Source of the DNA: Corynebacterium sp. zg-331
Lineage (GTDB): Bacteria; Actinomycetota; Actinomycetes; Mycobacteriales; Mycobacteriaceae
Length of the DNA: 64,000 nt
Assembly: GCF_014267345.1 (NCBI RefSeq)
Contig: NZ_JACMYD010000003.1
Span: 62,001 to 126,000, forward strand
Direction: 5' to 3'
This document shows positions 18,270-29,200 of the stretch, piece after piece. Every line of letters starts with the position of its first letter. Positions within the stretch are counted from its first letter, which is position 1. The position numbers and the translations under genes were made by a program. Below the pieces are notes generated by a model. The model did not search any database and was not told where the DNA came from. It saw only the letters and a program-made list of their open reading frames with translations.

Positions 18270-18869
18270 ATGCGCCTCATCTTGGCCTCGCAATCGCCCT
18301 CCCGCCGCGCCATCCTGCGCTCGGCGGGCGTGGATCCGGTGCTCCATCCCGCGCACGTGGACGAGGAGGCGCTGCGCGCCCGCCTACCAGAGGATTCCGC
18401 CCCCGCCGAGGTCGTCTGCGCCCTGGCCCAAGCCAAGGCGCAGACCGTCGCCGCGGCGTACCCGGGCGACGTGGTGATCGGCTGCGATTCCATGCTGCTG
18501 CTCGACGGACAGCTGCAGGGCAAGCCGCACACCGAGGCGGAGACGGTGCGGCGCTGGCGCGCCCAGGCCGGACGCACGGCGGAGCTGCTCACCGGTCACT
18601 GCGTGATCGGCCCCGAGGGGCAGTCCCTCGCGGAGACCACCCGCACCACCGTTTCCTTTGCCCAGGCGGCGCAGGAGGATATCGCCGCCTACGCCGCCAC
18701 CGGGGAGCCCTGGGGGTGTGCGGGGGCCTTCACCCTGGAGGCCCTGGGCGGGTGGTTCATCGACCGCGTCGAGGGCGATCCCTCCTCCGTCGTCGGGTTG
18801 TCGCTTCCCTTCGTGCGCCGCGCCCTTTATTCTTTCGGCTTGACTGTCTCCGACTTCTGGAAATCCTAA
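18270..18869 (+). CDS. maf: Maf family nucleotide pyrophosphatase
   Basis: Hydrolyses non-canonical or regular nucleoside triphosphates; in bacteria it is linked to house-cleaning and septum control. It has 199 residues with the Maf signature LASQSPSRRAIL at the N-terminus. GDVVIGCDSML carries the catalytic Asp. C-terminal motifs are GCAGAFTLEALGGWFIDRVEGDPSSVVGL. It lies downstream of accE and directly upstream of the membrane acyltransferase-like gene (8 bp). Same neighbourhood as Rv3282. Confidence 0.94.
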   Translation: MRLILASQSPSRRAILRSAGVDPVLHPAHVDEEALRARLPEDSAPAEVVCALAQAKAQTVAAAYPGDVVIGCDSMLLLDGQLQGKPHTEAETVRRWRAQAGRTAELLTGHCVIGPEGQSLAETTRTTVSFAQAAQEDIAAYAATGEPWGCAGAFTLEALGGWFIDRVEGDPSSVVGLSLPFVRRALYSFGLTVSDFWKS

Positions 18870-18877
18870 AACCACCT

Positions 18878-20116
18878 ATGTCTCCCGCTCACGCGCTCAT
18901 GACCCGTCGCCGTTTCACCTATCGCACCCGGCTCAGCCGCCCCGCCTCGCGCCGCCTCGACGGCATCGACCTGGCCCGCGCCCTAGCCATCATCGGCATG
19001 TTCTACATGCACACCTGGGGGCACCTGTGGGGCGATAACCTCCTGTACAACGCCTTCGAGGGCCGCTCCTCCATCCTCTTTGCCGTGCTCGCCGGGATTT
19101 CCGTGGTCCTGCTCACTAAGTCGCGCGATACCCTCACCTCGGTGCTGCAGCTGGTGGGGCGCGGTGTCATCCTGGTGGGCATCGGCCTGGCCATCTCCCT
19201 GGATTCGGTGGGACCCATCGTCATCCTGGTTACCTACGGCTTCCTTTATATCCTGGTCGCGCCGCTGGTCTTTCGCCTGAACCTGATGATCACCACGATC
19301 GCGGCGGCCGCAGCGGCGCTGTTTTTGCCCTTGTTTTCCTTCGAGCTGCGCCGAGTGCTGCCCGATCCGCCCGCCTATGGGGCCACCCCTACCCTGGCGC
19401 TGATCGCTAACGGCCAGTGGTCGGAGTTTTGGCAATATCTCTTCGCCACCGGGCTTTTTCCGCTCATGACGTGGACTCCCGTTTTCCTCGCCGGGGTAGC
19501 CGCCGGCAAGTTCCTCTTTACCACGGATCAGGCGGCCCGCTGGCTGGCGGTCATCGGTGCACCGCTGTTCCTGCTGGGATACGGCGGCTCCTGGTTGTAT
19601 CTGCACCTGAGCGATTTTCAGGAAAGATACAGCGCCTTCCACCCGGACGGGGCGGTGGCCACGGACTTCCTTCTGCATAACGCCTATGGCGTGACCCCCA
19701 CCGATTGGTACACCTGGCTTTTTCTTTACGTCCCGCACTCCGGTTCCATCGCGGAGATCCTGTCCTCCACGGGAATCTCGTTGTTCGTCATCGGTCTATG
19801 CCTGATCGCCTGCCGCACCCCGCTCTTTAACGACCTCGTTTATCCGCTGCGCGACCTCGGTAAGATGCCGCTGACCGCCTACGTCGGCCATATCCTGGCC
19901 ATCGGGTATCTCAACGCCAACGGGCACAATATCGCCGAGCCCGGCTTCGCCCTGATCAATCTCCTGGGCCCCATCGTCTTCGCCATGATCTGGTTCCGCC
20001 TCTGGCGGCGCGGCCCCATCGAGCAGCTCATGTACTGGGCGCTCGCGCCGCTCTCTCGCCTGTCGGCGCGGCTGCGGACGGTCTCCGGGACGTCGGCCTC
20101 CGGCGCGCGGCGTTAG
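18878..20116 (+). CDS. Multi-pass membrane protein, acyltransferase-like (heparan-alpha-glucosaminide N-acetyltransferase/DUF418 type)
   Basis: A 412-residue polytopic protein with about ten membrane segments. The N-terminus RRLDGIDLARALAIIGMFYMH resembles the start of DUF1624/DUF418 and acyltransferase-3-like proteins, with a Arg-x-Asp-x-Asp-x-Arg pattern followed by a His. These families transfer or export acyl groups in the envelope. A substrate cannot be inferred. ATG 18878 is taken as the start because the longer upstream frame is out of phase with maf. It lies 8 bp after maf on the same strand. Confidence 0.8.
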   Translation: MSPAHALMTRRRFTYRTRLSRPASRRLDGIDLARALAIIGMFYMHTWGHLWGDNLLYNAFEGRSSILFAVLAGISVVLLTKSRDTLTSVLQLVGRGVILVGIGLAISLDSVGPIVILVTYGFLYILVAPLVFRLNLMITTIAAAAAALFLPLFSFELRRVLPDPPAYGATPTLALIANGQWSEFWQYLFATGLFPLMTWTPVFLAGVAAGKFLFTTDQAARWLAVIGAPLFLLGYGGSWLYLHLSDFQERYSAFHPDGAVATDFLLHNAYGVTPTDWYTWLFLYVPHSGSIAEILSSTGISLFVIGLCLIACRTPLFNDLVYPLRDLGKMPLTAYVGHILAIGYLNANGHNIAEPGFALINLLGPIVFAMIWFRLWRRGPIEQLMYWALAPLSRLSARLRTVSGTSASGARR

Positions 20117-20126
20117 AGTGGTACGC

Positions 20127-20537
20127 ATGAAGATGACCGATATGCTCGCGCCCCCGCCGGTCACGCTGCCGGCGGATCCTGCCGAGGGCTCAGATCCCGG
20201 TGCTACCGCCACGGCCCTGGCCCATCCCGATAGCCCCCTGGTGTGGGCGGTACGCGCGCAGGAAGCCCTCGCGCAGGCGGAGGATGACCGGGATCGCCTG
20301 GTGGCCTACGCTCTTGCCCGCACCGGATACCACCGCAGCCTCGATCGCCTGCGTGCCCACGGCTGGAAGGGCTGGGGCCCGGTGCCCTTTTCCCACGAGC
20401 CGAACCGGGGGGTGCTGCGCGCCATCGCCACCCTAGCGCTGGCGGCCCGCGCCATCGGGGAGACCAACGAATACGACCGCTGCCGCCAGATGCTCTCCGA
20501 CGCCGACCCCGGCTGCGTGTCCGAGCTGCTGGATTAG
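20127..20537 (+). CDS. DUF3151 family protein
   Basis: Conserved actinobacterial protein of unknown function, 136 residues from ATG 20127 (MKMTDML). GTG 20118 and ATG 20133 are also in frame. The family core is plain: FARTGYH-like ALARTGYHRSLDRL, GWKGWGPVPFSHEPNRGVLRA, and the tail EYDRCRQMLSDADPGC. It is mostly helical with no membrane segment. It is convergent with the Cj0069-family gene, overlapping it by 4 bp at the stops. Confidence 0.87.
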   Translation: MKMTDMLAPPPVTLPADPAEGSDPGATATALAHPDSPLVWAVRAQEALAQAEDDRDRLVAYALARTGYHRSLDRLRAHGWKGWGPVPFSHEPNRGVLRAIATLALAARAIGETNEYDRCRQMLSDADPGCVSELLD

Positions 20538-21589
20538 CCCCTGGCCTCGACCCGGGAGATGGCCTCGCGTGCCACCTTTTCCTGGATGCCCATATCCAGC
20601 TCGGAGGTAAAGCCCACGCAGGAGCAATTGATCTCGCCCAACACGTAGGTGTCGCTGCCGTCCTCGGCGGTATCGAGCATGAAATCTGCGGTCCAGATCA
20701 GCGGGATGTTATCCCCGCCGAGCTTCTCGGCGATCACGGGGCGCACGGAGGCAAAGAGATCCACCAGCTCCTGCCAGGCCTCGGGGGAATCGTAGGTGTA
20801 CTTGGCCCCGGAGAAGAGCGTGGCGGAGAAGTTCTCGCCGCCCTGCGCGGGCTTCTTGTGCACCACGAACACGGGGTCGGGCCCTACCAGGAGGATGCGG
20901 ATCTCGCCCTCCACGATGCGCGGCATGAAGCGCATGTCCACCAGCATGCCGTTGTCGCCCACGATGTACTGCTCGCAGAAGTCCATGAACTCGCCCAGCT
21001 CGCGCTCTTCGGTGTGGTTGTCCACGGCCTCGGTGCACGTGAGCTTCGTGTCCAGCGGAAGGGCGGTGCCGGGGGTGACGGCGGCGGCCGCGGCCTCGTC
21101 GGCGATGCGCACGCGCCAGATGCCGGAACCGGTGGAGCCGCGGTTTTGCTTGAGCACGCGCTCGCCGTAGGACAGCGAGGTCGGGAAGGTCTGATGGAAG
21201 GCCTCGACGTCGTAATAAGCAGCGGTGTCAGAGGGCACCAGATCCGTGTCGTTGAGCTTGACCAGGGCGTCCTTGGCGCCGTAGGCCATCATCTCCTCCG
21301 GGGTGGACATGCCCACCAGGCCGGCCTCGGAGAGCTTGGTCAGTAGGTCAAAGTATCCCTTCTCGCCGCCGGGGATGTTGCCGGGGTTCACGCGAGAGAT
21401 GTAGGCGTCGAAGTTCTGGGAGACATAGGCGAAGAGATCCTCGGCCCACTCCGGGCGGAAGTAAACCACCTCGGAGCGCCACCCAGCCTTCCTGATCGCA
21501 TCGATGATGGGCATGGTGTCCTTGCGGTGCCCATCGAAGTACTTGTCGGAGCCGCCTTCGACCTCAAAAACCACAATTGCCTTGTGCAC
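20534..21589 (-). CDS. Cj0069 family protein (ATP-grasp-like)
   Basis: A 351-residue protein of the Cj0069 family, function unknown. The sequence has features of ATP-grasp ligases: VLKQNRGSTGSGIWRV as a lysine- and glycine-rich nucleotide loop, VDMRFMPRIVEGEIRILLVG, and a C-terminal acidic metal site around TADFMLDTAEDG...GEINCSCVG. The N-terminus (KAIVVFEVEGGSDKYFDGHRKDTMPI) is family-specific. GTG 21589 is chosen: AGAAAGGG precedes it and homology-like sequence starts there; ATG 21625 is in frame upstream. Divergent from the rhodanese gene. Confidence 0.82.
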   Translation of the reverse strand: MHKAIVVFEVEGGSDKYFDGHRKDTMPIIDAIRKAGWRSEVVYFRPEWAEDLFAYVSQNFDAYISRVNPGNIPGGEKGYFDLLTKLSEAGLVGMSTPEEMMAYGAKDALVKLNDTDLVPSDTAAYYDVEAFHQTFPTSLSYGERVLKQNRGSTGSGIWRVRIADEAAAAAVTPGTALPLDTKLTCTEAVDNHTEERELGEFMDFCEQYIVGDNGMLVDMRFMPRIVEGEIRILLVGPDPVFVVHKKPAQGGENFSATLFSGAKYTYDSPEAWQELVDLFASVRPVIAEKLGGDNIPLIWTADFMLDTAEDGSDTYVLGEINCSCVGFTSELDMGIQEKVAREAISRVEARG

Positions 21590-21864
21590 GGAGGGAAACC
21601 CTTTCTGAGCCGCTACGGGAAACATCACCGGCGCCGTTGGCCAACCCAATCGTGGCCAGCCGCAGGTGAGGCGGGCCGTTGTCTTCCGGCCCACTCGCTA
21701 GTTTAGGCCCGCGAGGTGACGAACTCACCCGGACGGAAATAAATGTATTGAACACCACAACAGGCGCCCGGTGGTGATGATTCGGTGCGGATACTATGAT
21801 TGTGTATTCCGTTAGTGCCACCGCGTCCATGCCGCCCCGGCGCCACCAGAAAGAAGAGGAACTC

Positions 21865-22752
21865 ATGCCCGTCCCCGCCGACCCCCACCCCTCCTTCCAG
21901 GATTACGCTCACCCCGAGCGCGTGGTCTCCGCCTCCTGGCTCTCCGCGCGCATCGGCCTTCCGGGACTACGGATCGTGGAGTCAGATGAGGACTCCCTCC
22001 TCTACGACATCGGGCACATCCCCACCGCGGTGCGCATCGATTGGCAACACGACCTCAACGACCCCATCACCAGGGATTTTATCGACGGCGCCAGCTTTGC
22101 CGCCCTCATGCGCAGCAAGGGCATCTCCCGCGACGACACCGTGGTGATCTACGGCGATAAGTCCAACGGCTGGGCCGCGTACACGCTCTGGGTCTTCGAA
22201 CTCTTCGGCCACAAGGACGTGCGCCTGCTCGACGGCGGACGCGACGCATGGATGGCCGAGGAACGCGATACGTCCTTTACCGTTCCCGCCTATCCCCCCT
22301 CGGACTACCCGGTGGTGGAGCGCAACGACGCCGCCGGCCGCGCCTTCGTCGACGAGGTCCTCGGCGCCGCCTGCACCACCAAGACCACGCTGATCGACGT
22401 CCGTGGCATCGACCACTACACCGGGGAGATCCGCCGGCTTCCCGCCCAACACCAGACCGAGAAATCCGCGCTGCGTGCGGGCCATATCCCCACGGCCATC
22501 AACATCGCCTGGGAGAGCGCCATCTACCCCAATAACAACTTCCGCAGCCGCGCGGAGCTGGAACGCCAATACCATTCCCTCGATCCCGCCACCCCCACCA
22601 TCGTCTACAGCCACCTGGGCGATCGTTCCGCGCACACGTGGTTCGTGCTCACGTACCTGCTGGGATTCCAGAACGTGCGCAACTACGACGGCTCCTGGGC
22701 CGAATGGGGCAACATGATCCGCATGCCCATCACCATCGGCGGGGAATCCTAA
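21865..22752 (+). CDS. Rhodanese-like sulfurtransferase with Ser in place of the catalytic Cys
   Basis: Two tandem rhodanese domains over 295 residues: domain 1 about 20-140 ([37 protein letters not shown]) and domain 2 about 165-290 ([23 protein letters not shown]). It matches SseA/ThtR proteins that sit before accBC (as Rv3283). In active thiosulfate sulfurtransferases the second-domain loop is C-R-x-G-E-R-S; here it reads [13 protein letters not shown], so the nucleophile position is Ser249 (AGC, 22609-22611). Sulfur transfer by the usual persulfide route is therefore doubtful. ATG 21865 has an AGAAGAGGA site upstream. Confidence 0.88.
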   Translation: MPVPADPHPSFQDYAHPERVVSASWLSARIGLPGLRIVESDEDSLLYDIGHIPTAVRIDWQHDLNDPITRDFIDGASFAALMRSKGISRDDTVVIYGDKSNGWAAYTLWVFELFGHKDVRLLDGGRDAWMAEERDTSFTVPAYPPSDYPVVERNDAAGRAFVDEVLGAACTTKTTLIDVRGIDHYTGEIRRLPAQHQTEKSALRAGHIPTAINIAWESAIYPNNNFRSRAELERQYHSLDPATPTIVYSHLGDRSAHTWFVLTYLLGFQNVRNYDGSWAEWGNMIRMPITIGGES

Positions 22753-22945
22753 GGCATTATCGACAGCGGTCCTTTCGTACCCTCCCCCTTTTCCTCCTCG
22801 TATCGCCGCCGTCAGGTGTGTAGCATGTTTTTCTGTGCTCGCGCATCGCGCGGCGATTTTTCCTGCCCAAAACACGGGGACGAAACGCCGCGCGTCCGCG
22901 CGTCGATGTACCCCACCAACCGCTCATCAGGAGGCTGAGACCCAA

Positions 22946-24706
22946 GTGGCAGGAGAAATATCCAAGGTGCTCGTGGCCAACCGTGGCGAGATCGCGGTGC
23001 GCATCATCCGCGGGGCCCGCGAGGCCGGCTACTCCACCGTGGCGGTCTACGCCGAGTCCGACGCCGACGCCCCCTTTGTCGAACTGGCCGACGAAGCCTT
23101 CGCCCTGGATGGGCAGACCTCCGCGGAGAGTTACCTCAACATCCCCAAGATCATCGATGCCGCCCACAAGGCCGGCGCCGATACCATACACCCCGGCTAC
23201 GGCTTCCTCTCCGAGAACGCGGACTTCGCCCAGGCCGTCATCGACGCCGGGCTGACCTGGGTGGGCCCCTCCCCCGAGGCCATCGCGGCGCTGGGCGATA
23301 AGGTCACCGCCCGGCACATCGCCGTGCGCGCCGGAGCCCCCATGGCCCCCGGCACCAAGGACCCGGTTTCCGGGCCGGAGGAAGTTCTGGCCTTCGCCGA
23401 GGAGCACGGGCTTCCCATCGCCATCAAGGCCGCCTTCGGCGGGGGCGGGCGTGGCATGAAGGTCGCCTATACGGCAGACGAGGTGGCCGACCTCTACGAC
23501 TCCGCCACCCGCGAGGCCGTCTCCGCTTTCGGCCGGGGCGAGTGCTTCGTGGAGCGCTACCTCGACAAGGCACGGCACGTGGAAGCCCAGGTGCTCGCAG
23601 ACCAGCACGGCAACGTGGTGGTGGTGGGCACCCGCGACTGCACCCTGCAACGCCGCTTCCAAAAGCTCGTGGAGGAGGCCCCGGCCCCCTACCTCAGTGA
23701 CGAGCAACGCTACGCCATCCATTCCTCCGCCAAGGCCATCTGCAAGGAGGCCGGGTACTACGGCGCGGGTACCGTGGAATACTTGGTGGGATCGGATGGG
23801 CTGATTTCTTTCCTGGAGGTCAATACCCGCCTTCAGGTGGAGCATCCGGTCACGGAGATGACCACCGGCATCGATCTCGTGCGGGAGCAATTCCGCATCG
23901 CCGCGGGCGAGCGGCTGAGCCTCACCGAGGATCCCGCCCCCCAGGGGCACGCCTTCGAATTCCGCATCAACGGCGAGGACGCCGGAGCCAACTTCATGCC
24001 CGCCCCCGGCACCATCACCCGCTACCGGGAAGCCGGGGGACCCGGCGTGCGCGTGGACTCCGGCGTCCGAGAGGGCAGCGTGATCGGCGGGCAGTTCGAC
24101 TCCATGCTCGCCAAGCTCATCGTCCACGGGCAGAACCGGGAGCAGGCCCTGGCCCGAGCACGCCGCGCCCTGGCGGAGTTCACCGTGGAGGGCATTCCCA
24201 CCGTGCTCCCCTTCCACCGCGCCATCGTGGAGGACCCGGCGTTCATCGGCACCGGCACGGGTTTCGCTGTGTACACCAAGTGGATCGAGGAGGCTTGGGA
24301 CAACACGGTAGAGCCCTTCGACGACGCGGAGGCCGCCGATCCCGCCGAGCCCACTCCCCGCAACCGCATGACCGTGGAGATCGACGGCCGCCGCGTGGAG
24401 GTCGCGCTCCCCGCAAATTTTAGCTTGGGCGGCGCTAAGAAGCGCACGAAGCGCCGCCGCAACAAGGGAGCCACGGCGGCCGTCTCCGGCGACGCCGTGG
24501 CGGCCCCCATGCAGGGCACCGTCATCAAGGTCGAGGTGGAGGAAGGCCAGACGGTCTCCGAGGGGGAGATCGTGGTGATCCTGGAGGCCATGAAGATGGA
24601 AAACCCGGTGAAGGCCCACAAGTCCGGCGTGGTCACGGGGCTGACCGTGGCCGCCGGGCACGGCGTGACCAAGGGCGAGCAGATGCTGGAGATTGTGGAG
24701 GGCTAA
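22946..24706 (+). CDS. accBC: Acyl-CoA carboxylase alpha subunit (biotin carboxylase + carrier)
   Basis: Carboxylates its own biotin with ATP and bicarbonate and passes CO2 to AccD subunits. 586 residues. The biotin carboxylase half starts [14 protein letters not shown]. Its ATP-grasp loop is GGGGRGMKV, with [17 protein letters not shown] and the active-site [16 protein letters not shown] basic linker ([11 protein letters not shown]) leads to the carrier domain with EAMKM; Lys550 is the biotin site. GTG 22946 is chosen with GGAGG about 11 bases upstream. The stop overlaps the end of the convergent hipA-like gene by 4 bp. Confidence 0.96.
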   Translation: MAGEISKVLVANRGEIAVRIIRGAREAGYSTVAVYAESDADAPFVELADEAFALDGQTSAESYLNIPKIIDAAHKAGADTIHPGYGFLSENADFAQAVIDAGLTWVGPSPEAIAALGDKVTARHIAVRAGAPMAPGTKDPVSGPEEVLAFAEEHGLPIAIKAAFGGGGRGMKVAYTADEVADLYDSATREAVSAFGRGECFVERYLDKARHVEAQVLADQHGNVVVVGTRDCTLQRRFQKLVEEAPAPYLSDEQRYAIHSSAKAICKEAGYYGAGTVEYLVGSDGLISFLEVNTRLQVEHPVTEMTTGIDLVREQFRIAAGERLSLTEDPAPQGHAFEFRINGEDAGANFMPAPGTITRYREAGGPGVRVDSGVREGSVIGGQFDSMLAKLIVHGQNREQALARARRALAEFTVEGIPTVLPFHRAIVEDPAFIGTGTGFAVYTKWIEEAWDNTVEPFDDAEAADPAEPTPRNRMTVEIDGRRVEVALPANFSLGGAKKRTKRRRNKGATAAVSGDAVAAPMQGTVIKVEVEEGQTVSEGEIVVILEAMKMENPVKAHKSGVVTGLTVAAGHGVTKGEQMLEIVEG

Positions 24707-25932
24707 CGCTGGAGAGAAGCAAGGCGCGGCGCTATCGACTCCTCCATCAGCGTAATCTCACTCTCGACAATCCTGTTACGCCGCGCGTATTCCCGCCAGG
24801 AAGAAAAAACTGCATGCAGACGCCGCCTCCGCTCACGGGCCTCGTCCTGCGCCATTCCGCATTCCTGCGCCAGGGCCCGCAATCCCTCCACTTCCTCCGG
24901 AAAAACATCCGCCCCCATAATAGAGGTAGCACGGGTTTTATAGAGATCAGGATGCGGATTGACGTCAAAGGCCGGGCTCAATTCCCAAGAATTTCCCGCG
25001 GCCAAGAAACCATGATTACGCAGATGATCATCAGTATTTCCCAACGCCACGCCAGCAATCACGCGATTGTACAACTCCCGATGATCTTTTTTGGGAGAAA
25101 TGGATATATCTCGTATTACTTCCACAAGATCCAGGTAATCGAGTCGCTCTCCATCGCGCGAACCTGTGGCAGTCATGGCACTGATATAACCGCGCCGCTT
25201 CCCCGCCGCACACCTATCGAACCGGCGCACCAATAAGACGCTGCGCCGGGAGATACTCACCAAACGATGCTCAGGAACCTGAATGCCTGCGGCACACAGA
25301 AGATCCAGCATCGTCGCCTCCCACGCCATCACATCCCAGCGATCTCCGGCATGCGGAAACTTTGCTATTGCCAGGGCGCCGTCATCCAACCGTACCGAGG
25401 CCTTAGGCCGGGCCCCACCCAGACCCGTGGTGCCGGTATCCAGAAGGTGTTTGATCGCTACGGTACCCTCCCCATCGGCCACCACATCATCACTGGCACG
25501 CAATAAAGCGGGCAGCGAAATAAGCTTGGGCACCTGGGAGGGTTCACCAAGAAAGCGATCCTCTCCTTGCCGACGAAAACGCAAGGCCCCCTGCCGGGTA
25601 TTATCGCTCACCCCTAACAGGAAATCCACATCGTCAAGGCGGCGCGGCACCCGACCCTTTTCTCGCGCCCGTGCCCGCTCCGCCTTGGTAATAAGGTTGC
25701 GCCCCCAACGATCGGGAGCGCTATCACTGAAAGCTCCCAGAAGACCGTCTTGATACTGCGCACCGGCGACCAACAGCAACGAAGGATCGATATTCATTCC
25801 TCCACCCGCCAAGTAGGAAGGATCGTAGAGAAAGGTCGTCGAGACTCTCTGGCGCTGCCTAATAAAATGCGCTTGTCCCACTAATTGCTTCTCACCGAAG
25901 AAAATATCGATCGCGTCACCCACCGTCATCAC
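24703..25932 (-). CDS. hipA: HipA-family serine/threonine kinase toxin
   Basis: Toxin of a type II HipBA pair; HipA of E. coli phosphorylates glutamyl-tRNA synthetase. It has 409 residues. The N-subdomain lies at about 1-110, and the GGARPKAS nucleotide loop at 172-179. The catalytic [11 protein letters not shown] (299-309) has Asp301/302 and Asn306. The metal-binding SPAFDVNP is at 319-326. All key motifs look intact. The base composition is clearly lower in GC than accBC and pyc on either side, suggesting acquisition. Its ATG overlaps the hipB stop by 4 bp, so it is coupled to the antitoxin. The target in this organism is unknown. Confidence 0.92.
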   Translation of the reverse strand: MMTVGDAIDIFFGEKQLVGQAHFIRQRQRVSTTFLYDPSYLAGGGMNIDPSLLLVAGAQYQDGLLGAFSDSAPDRWGRNLITKAERARAREKGRVPRRLDDVDFLLGVSDNTRQGALRFRRQGEDRFLGEPSQVPKLISLPALLRASDDVVADGEGTVAIKHLLDTGTTGLGGARPKASVRLDDGALAIAKFPHAGDRWDVMAWEATMLDLLCAAGIQVPEHRLVSISRRSVLLVRRFDRCAAGKRRGYISAMTATGSRDGERLDYLDLVEVIRDISISPKKDHRELYNRVIAGVALGNTDDHLRNHGFLAAGNSWELSPAFDVNPHPDLYKTRATSIMGADVFPEEVEGLRALAQECGMAQDEARERRRRLHAVFSSWREYARRNRIVESEITLMEESIAPRLASLQR

Positions 25933-26216
25933 CGCGCCCGCTTCTTGTCCAACCGACCCGCCCGCAGTCGGCCGATGTCGCTGTTGAGCGGGTCCACAGT
26001 GTCCACTACCCGATCGAGCAGCCCCAGGGCGCGCAGCACCTGGGCGACGCTGGCGAACTGGACGGTCGGGTTGCCCCGCTCGATCTTGCGCAGGGTATCG
26101 CGGGTAATGCCCGCGCGTTCGGAGACCTGCTGGGCGGTCAGCCCCAGCACCATGCGCCAGCCGCGCACGTACTCTCCCAACTCCGTGAGCTGACGATCGA
26201 TCCGGTATCCCACCAT
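25929..26216 (-). CDS. hipB: HipB-like XRE-family antitoxin
   Basis: A 95-residue protein with a helix-turn-helix at about 10-65 (GLTAQQVSERAGITRDTLRKIERG), followed by a short tail (DKKRAR). HipB-type antitoxins neutralise HipA and repress their own operon. ATG 26216 is chosen as the family start; an upstream extension would run into the inverted repeat described at 26231-26285. The stop/start ATGA overlap with hipA marks a two-gene operon. Confidence 0.88.
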   Translation of the reverse strand: MVGYRIDRQLTELGEYVRGWRMVLGLTAQQVSERAGITRDTLRKIERGNPTVQFASVAQVLRALGLLDRVVDTVDPLNSDIGRLRAGRLDKKRAR

Positions 26217-26230
26217 GCCCCCTACCCTAC

Positions 26231-26285
26231 CTATGGCGATCAGCATCGTCACTTTGTTCCATAAGGACGATGCCGCTCGCCATAG
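26231..26285. promoter_or_regulatory. Long inverted repeat upstream of hipB
   Basis: Two 20-base arms (26231-26250 and 26266-26285) are complementary at 18 of 20 positions, separated by 15 bases. The outer blocks CTATGGCGA and GCATCGTC are perfect. It lies between the hipB start and the pyc stop, so it may be the HipB operator, the pyc terminator, or both. There is no T-run on the minus strand, which favours the operator reading. Confidence 0.6.
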
Positions 26286-26290
26286 TCGAT

Positions 26291-29200
26291 CTAACCGATC
26301 TCGACGATCAGGTCGCCGCCCTCCACCTTGGCGGGCTGAGAGAGCACCACCCGGGAGACCACGCCGTCGATGGTGGCGGAGATGGTGGCCTCCATCTTCA
26401 TCGCCTCGATCACCGCCACGGGGTCGCCTGCGCTGACCTCATCGCCCTGGGCCACGTTGACCGTCACCACCCCGGAAAACGGCGCGGCCACCTGGCCGGG
26501 CGCCGAGGGATCGGCCTTTTCCGCCGAGGCCGTCACGGACTCCACGGAGCGATCCCGCACCCGCATGGGGCGCACCTGCCCATTGACCGTGGCCACCACG
26601 GAGCGCAGCCCCTTGTCGTCGGGCTCGCCCACGGCGTCAAGGCGCACGAGCATATTGCGCGCGGAGCCCGGCAAGGAGATGGAGACCTCCTCCCCCTCCA
26701 CGAGACCATAGAAAAACTCGCGGTCGCCCAGCTCGGAGACGTCCCCGAAGCGGCGGCGATGCTCCGCCAACTCGGCGGCCGGCGTGGGAAACATCAACGC
26801 GTCCAAGGCCGCGCGGCGCTCCAAACGATCTTGAGATTCCAATCGTTCCTGCTGCTCGGCGGGGATCTCGGTGCGCTGACCGCGCCCCGGCGCGCGCCCG
26901 GCCAGAGCCTTATCACGCAGCTCCTCCGGCCATCCCCCGGGTGGGGTGCCCAGTTCGCCGCGAAGGAAGGCAAGCACGGAATCGGGGATATCGTAGGCGC
27001 GCGGATCGGCGGCAAACTCCGCGGCCGTCACGCCTGCTCCCACCAGGGAGAGCGCGAGGTCGCCCACTACCTTGGAGGAGGGGGTGACCTTGGTGGGCCG
27101 CCCAAGCAGGGCACTGACGTCCGCGTAGGTATCCTCGATCAACTCGAAGCAGTCGCCCAGCCCCAGCGCGGTGGCCTGGGTGCGCAGGTTGGAGAGCTGA
27201 CCGCCGGGGATCTCGTGGTGGTAGACCCGCCCCGTGGGTCCGGGGATGCCGGATTCGAAGGGGGCATAGAGGGCACGCACGGCCTCCCAGTAGGGCTCCA
27301 TGTTCCCCACCGCCTCGAGGCTCAGGCCGGTATCGCGGTCGGTATGGGCAAAGGCGGCCACGATGGCCGAGAGCGAGGGCTGCGAGGTGGTGCCGGACAT
27401 GGGCGCCGAGGCGCCGTCCACGGCGTCCGCCCCGGCCTCCACGGCGGCGAGGTAGGTGGCGAGCTGCCCGCCCGCGGTGTCATGCGTGTGCACGTGCACG
27501 GGCAGATCAAATTCCTTGCGCAGCGCGCCCACCAGCTTCTTTGCCGCCGGGGGGCGCAGCAATCCGGCCATGTCCTTGATCGCCAGGATGTGCGCCCCGG
27601 AGTCCACGATCTGCTCGGCCAGGCGCAGGTAGTAGTCCAGGGTGTACAGGTTCTCGGCGGGGTTGCTGAGGTCGCCGGAATAGGCCATCGCCACCTCCGC
27701 CACGGCGGTGTTGGTCTCCAGCACGGCGTCGATGGCCAGGCGCATCTGACTGACGTCGTTGAGGGCATCGAAGATGCGGAAAATATCCACGCCGGAGGAG
27801 GCGGCCTCCCGGACGAAGGAGCGGCACACGGAGTCCGGGTAGGGCATGTACCCCACCGCGTTGCGCCCCCGCAGCAGCATTTGGATGTTCACGTTCGGCA
27901 TGGCCTCGCGCAGCGAGTCCAGGCGGGCCCAAGGATCCTCGTGGAGGAAGCGCATGGCGACGTCGTAGGTGGCCCCACCCCAGGCCTCCACCGACAGCAG
28001 CCGCGGGGTCAGCCGCGCGACGGCCCTGGCGGCGGGCACGAGCGCGGAACTGCGCACGCGCGTGGCCAGCAGCGACTGGTGGGCGTCGCGGAAGGTGGTG
28101 TCCGTGACCGCCAGCGCATCCTGGGCACGCAGCTTCTCCGCGAAGCGGCGTGGGCCCAGGTGACGAAGCTCGTCGCGGGAACCGCGCTGGAGTGGCTCAT
28201 CCGACACAGCGGGCAGCTTCTTTGGCGGGTGCAGGGAGGTGGGGCGCGGGCCGTGCGGCTTATTGACGGTCACGTCGGCCAGATAATCCAGGATGCGGGA
28301 GGGCTCATCGTCAGCGGGCGGGGCCTGCAGCAACCAGGGGTGATCCGCGATGAAGGAGGTGGAAATGCGCTCGCGCTGGAAGTCCTCCTCGCGCAGCAGG
28401 GCGCGCAGGAAGCCGATGTTGGTGGCCACGCCCGAGACGGTGAACTCGGCCAGGGCACGTTGGGCGCGGGCCACGGCGGTGGCAAAGTCCGAGCCTCGGC
28501 AGGTCATCTTGACCAGCATGGAGTCGAAGTTCGGGGTGATCTCGCCGCCCAGCATGGCCGCACCGTCCAGGCGCACCCCCGCCCCGCCGGGGCTGCGATA
28601 GGCGGTGATCGTGCCGGTATCGGGCCGGAAGCCGTTGGCGGGGTCCTCCGTGGTGATACGGCATTGCAGGGCCGCACCGTGGAGGGTGATCGCCTCCTGA
28701 CTCAGGCCGAGGTCCGCCAGGGTGGCCCCGGCGGCCAAGCGCAGCTGAGTCTTGACCAGATCCACCTGGGTGACCTCCTCGGTCACGGTGTGCTCCACCT
28801 GGATCCTGGGATTCATCTCAATGAAGACGTGCTTGCCCTGGTCGTCCACCAGGAACTCCACGGTGCCTGCCCCCTGGTATCCGATGTGTTCGGCAAAAGC
28901 CACCGCATCGGCACAGATCCGCTCCCGCAACTCCGGGCTCAGATGCTGGGCGGGGGCGATCTCCACCACCTTCTGGTGGCGGCGCTGCAAGGAGCAGTCG
29001 CGCTCGTAGAGGTGGATCACGTTGCCCTCGGCATCGCCCAGGACCTGCACCTCGATGTGCTGCGGGTTGACCACCGCGCGCTCCAGGTAGACGCGACCAT
29101 CGCCGAAGGCCGCGGAGGCCGCGCGGGAGGCCTCTACCGCCAGGGCCGGCAGCTCCTCCGGGGATCCCACGAAGCGCATGCCGCGCCCGCCACCGCCGGC

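Noticed and set aside
22757..24661. A long minus-strand open frame opposite accBC
   Set aside because: Same reason: shadow of a highly biased gene, with no recognisable protein content.
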